Below, in pieces: positions 62,797-64,000 of a stretch of DNA of 64,000 nucleotides. The stretch's first letter is position 1; each line of letters opens with the position of its first letter. Source of the stretch: Curtobacterium sp. MCSS17_007 (GTDB taxonomy: Bacteria; Actinomycetota; Actinomycetes; Actinomycetales; Microbacteriaceae); contig NZ_CP126257.1 in the NCBI RefSeq assembly GCF_003234175.2, positions 2,170,001 to 2,234,000 on the forward strand. Direction: 5' to 3'. Made by a program: the position numbers and the translations under genes. The notes below the pieces were generated by a model. That model saw nothing but the letters and a program-made list of their open reading frames with translations. It did not search any database and was not told the origin of the DNA.

Positions 62797-64000
62797 ATGA
62801 GCCTCTTCTCCGCACGCCGCAAGCCGTCCGAGGGTCCCCGCGCGAGCTTCGGTCGCCTGCTGACCTACCTGTTCGAGAACAAGCCCGCGATGGCCGTGAT
62901 CATCGTGCTGAGCGTGCTCGGCGCCGCGGCGTCGCTCGCCCAGCCGCTGCTCGTGAACCAGGTCGTCACCGCCGTCCAGCACGGCGAGACGCTCTCGATC
63001 CTCGTCTGGGCGCTCGTCGGGCTCGTCATCGTGTCGGGGCTCCTCAACGGCATCCAGCACTTCCTGCTCCAGCGCGCCGGTGAGGGGGTCGTCCTCTCCA
63101 CCCGCCGGAAGCTCATCGCCCGGATCCTCAACCTGCCGATCTCGGAGTTCGACACCCGCCGCACCGGTGACCTCGTGTCCCGCGTCGGCAGCGACACCAC
63201 GCTCCTGCGGGCAGTGCTCACGCAGGGGTTGATCGAGTCGATCGGCGGCGCGCTCACCTTCGTCGGCGCGATCATCGCCATGGCCGTCATCGACCCGCTG
63301 CTGCTCGGCATCACCGTCCTCATCGTGCTCGTCGCGATCGTCGTCGTCGGCGGGCTCAGCCGCCGCATCCGCATCGCGTCGAAGCGCGCGCAGGAGAAGG
63401 TCGGCGACCTCACCGCCGCGGTCGAGCGGGGCATCGGCGCCGTCCGCACGATCCGCGCCGCCGGCGCCACCGACCGCGAGGTCGCCGAGGTCGACGGGCA
63501 CGCCACCGAGGCCTACCGTCGCGGGCTCGACATCGCGAAGATGTCCGCGTTCGTCGTCCCCGTGGCGAGCATCGTCATGCAGGTCGCGTTCATCGCCGTG
63601 CTCGGCGTCGGCGGGGCGCAGGTGGCCGCCGGGCAGATCACCATCGCGACGCTCATCACCTTCATCCTGCTGCTCTTCATGATGGTCATGCCGCTCGGTC
63701 AGGCGCTCGGCGCAGCCGTCGCCGTCGCACAGGCACTCGGCGCCCTCGGCCGCATCGAGGAGATCCTGCACCTGCCGACCGAGGACCAGGACGACGCCGC
63801 CGTCCGGGTCGCAGCGGCGACCGAGACCGACGACGCGATCGCGTTCGAGCACGTCACGTTCCGGTACGCGCGGACCGCGGACGCGTCCGGCGCGGACGGG
63901 GCGGCGGCTGCACCGGCTCCGTCCGCTCGGTCTGGAGGCGCGGCAGACGCCGACGCGACGGGCTCGGCCGACGACGTGGTGCTGGACGACGTGTCCTTCC
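62797..64000 (+). CDS. ABC exporter, transmembrane-NBD fusion (3' end beyond window)
   Basis: The visible 401 residues start MSLFSARRKPSEGPRASFGRLLTYLFENK. They include six membrane helices of the type I ABC exporter fold, with the coupling loop FDTRRTGDLVSRVGSDTTLLRAVLTQG and GAVRTIRAAGATDREV. The nucleotide-binding domain begins at DAIAFEHVTFRYA. It is interrupted by about 35 Ala/Gly/Ser/Asp residues before resuming DDVVLDDVSF, where the window ends. Walker motifs are not visible. It is likely a half-size exporter of a drug, lipid or peptide; the second half or a partner would lie downstream. Confidence 0.85.
   Translation, partial: MSLFSARRKPSEGPRASFGRLLTYLFENKPAMAVIIVLSVLGAAASLAQPLLVNQVVTAVQHGETLSILVWALVGLVIVSGLLNGIQHFLLQRAGEGVVLSTRRKLIARILNLPISEFDTRRTGDLVSRVGSDTTLLRAVLTQGLIESIGGALTFVGAIIAMAVIDPLLLGITVLIVLVAIVVVGGLSRRIRIASKRAQEKVGDLTAAVERGIGAVRTIRAAGATDREVAEVDGHATEAYRRGLDIAKMSAFVVPVASIVMQVAFIAVLGVGGAQVAAGQITIATLITFILLLFMMVMPLGQALGAAVAVAQALGALGRIEEILHLPTEDQDDAAVRVAAATETDDAIAFEHVTFRYARTADASGADGAAAAPAPSARSGGAADADATGSADDVVLDDVSF

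Overview
The window is very GC-rich (about 70%) with tightly packed genes, many ATGA/GTGA start-stop overlaps, frequent GTG starts, and actinobacterial gene types: a biotin-carboxylase/BCCP fusion, WXG100 and EccC-type secretion proteins, and a UMF-type nucleoside ABC importer. I read it as a chromosomal segment of an Actinomycetota, most likely Microbacteriaceae (a Curtobacterium-like plant-associated organism is plausible). The genus is an inference. I found no rRNA, tRNA, CRISPR array, insertion sequence or integrase.

Layout. 1-2590 (minus): a response regulator, sensor kinase and membrane protein operon, cut by the window edge. 2720-6661: an RNA methyltransferase diverging from a maf gene that carries an insertion, then the alpha chain of an acyl-CoA carboxylase. 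6683-7857: a frameshifted nuclease-like gene lying between two near-identical palindromes. 7890-19622 (minus): a nucleoside uptake and salvage cluster (BMP-type binding protein, ATPase, two permeases, cdd, deoA, add, purine nucleoside phosphorylase, phosphohexomutase) with an orphan pair of PTS IIA/IIB genes inside it. 19891-22406 (minus): a DUF1023-like hydrolase with a WXG-like N-terminus, coupled to a lipoprotein. 22474-25054: GDP-mannose synthesis and a mannosyltransferase. 25133-28703: succinate dehydrogenase sdhCDAB. 28774-31614: a free-standing TNT-like protein, two DUF805 membrane proteins and a quinone-reductase-like enzyme.

31634-50012 is the most interesting part. A compact type VII (ESX-like) secretion locus faces both ways from about 40.3 kb. 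To the right on the plus strand are an FHA protein, a DUF6177-like protein, a small membrane protein, EccD, an Esp-like P-loop protein, EccC, a small protein and a second P-loop protein. To the left on the minus strand are two WXG100-like proteins, a small partner, a large CpnT-like protein ending in a TNT (NAD+-glycohydrolase) domain, and its probable immunity gene. Beyond that lies a trail of intact, fused, frameshifted and decayed immunity-like genes plus a second free-standing TNT-like gene. EccB, EccE and a mycosin are not in the window. The locus looks like an inter-bacterial competition or host-interaction system with a history of toxin/immunity turnover.

50084-56553 is a complete mannitol PTS module: ptsI, mtlA, mtlF and mtlD on the minus strand, and a divergent DeoR-family regulator followed by ptsH on the plus strand. 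56699-64000 holds housekeeping and transport genes: xthA, trpS, a GNAT acetyltransferase, ribD, ribA, an MHS-type MFS transporter and the start of an ABC exporter.

Two features recur across the window. One is a family of long, perfect GC-rich palindromes between genes, with a degraded relative inside maf. The other is a set of start codons placed 6-8 nt downstream of a TANNNT hexamer, which suggests leaderless transcripts.
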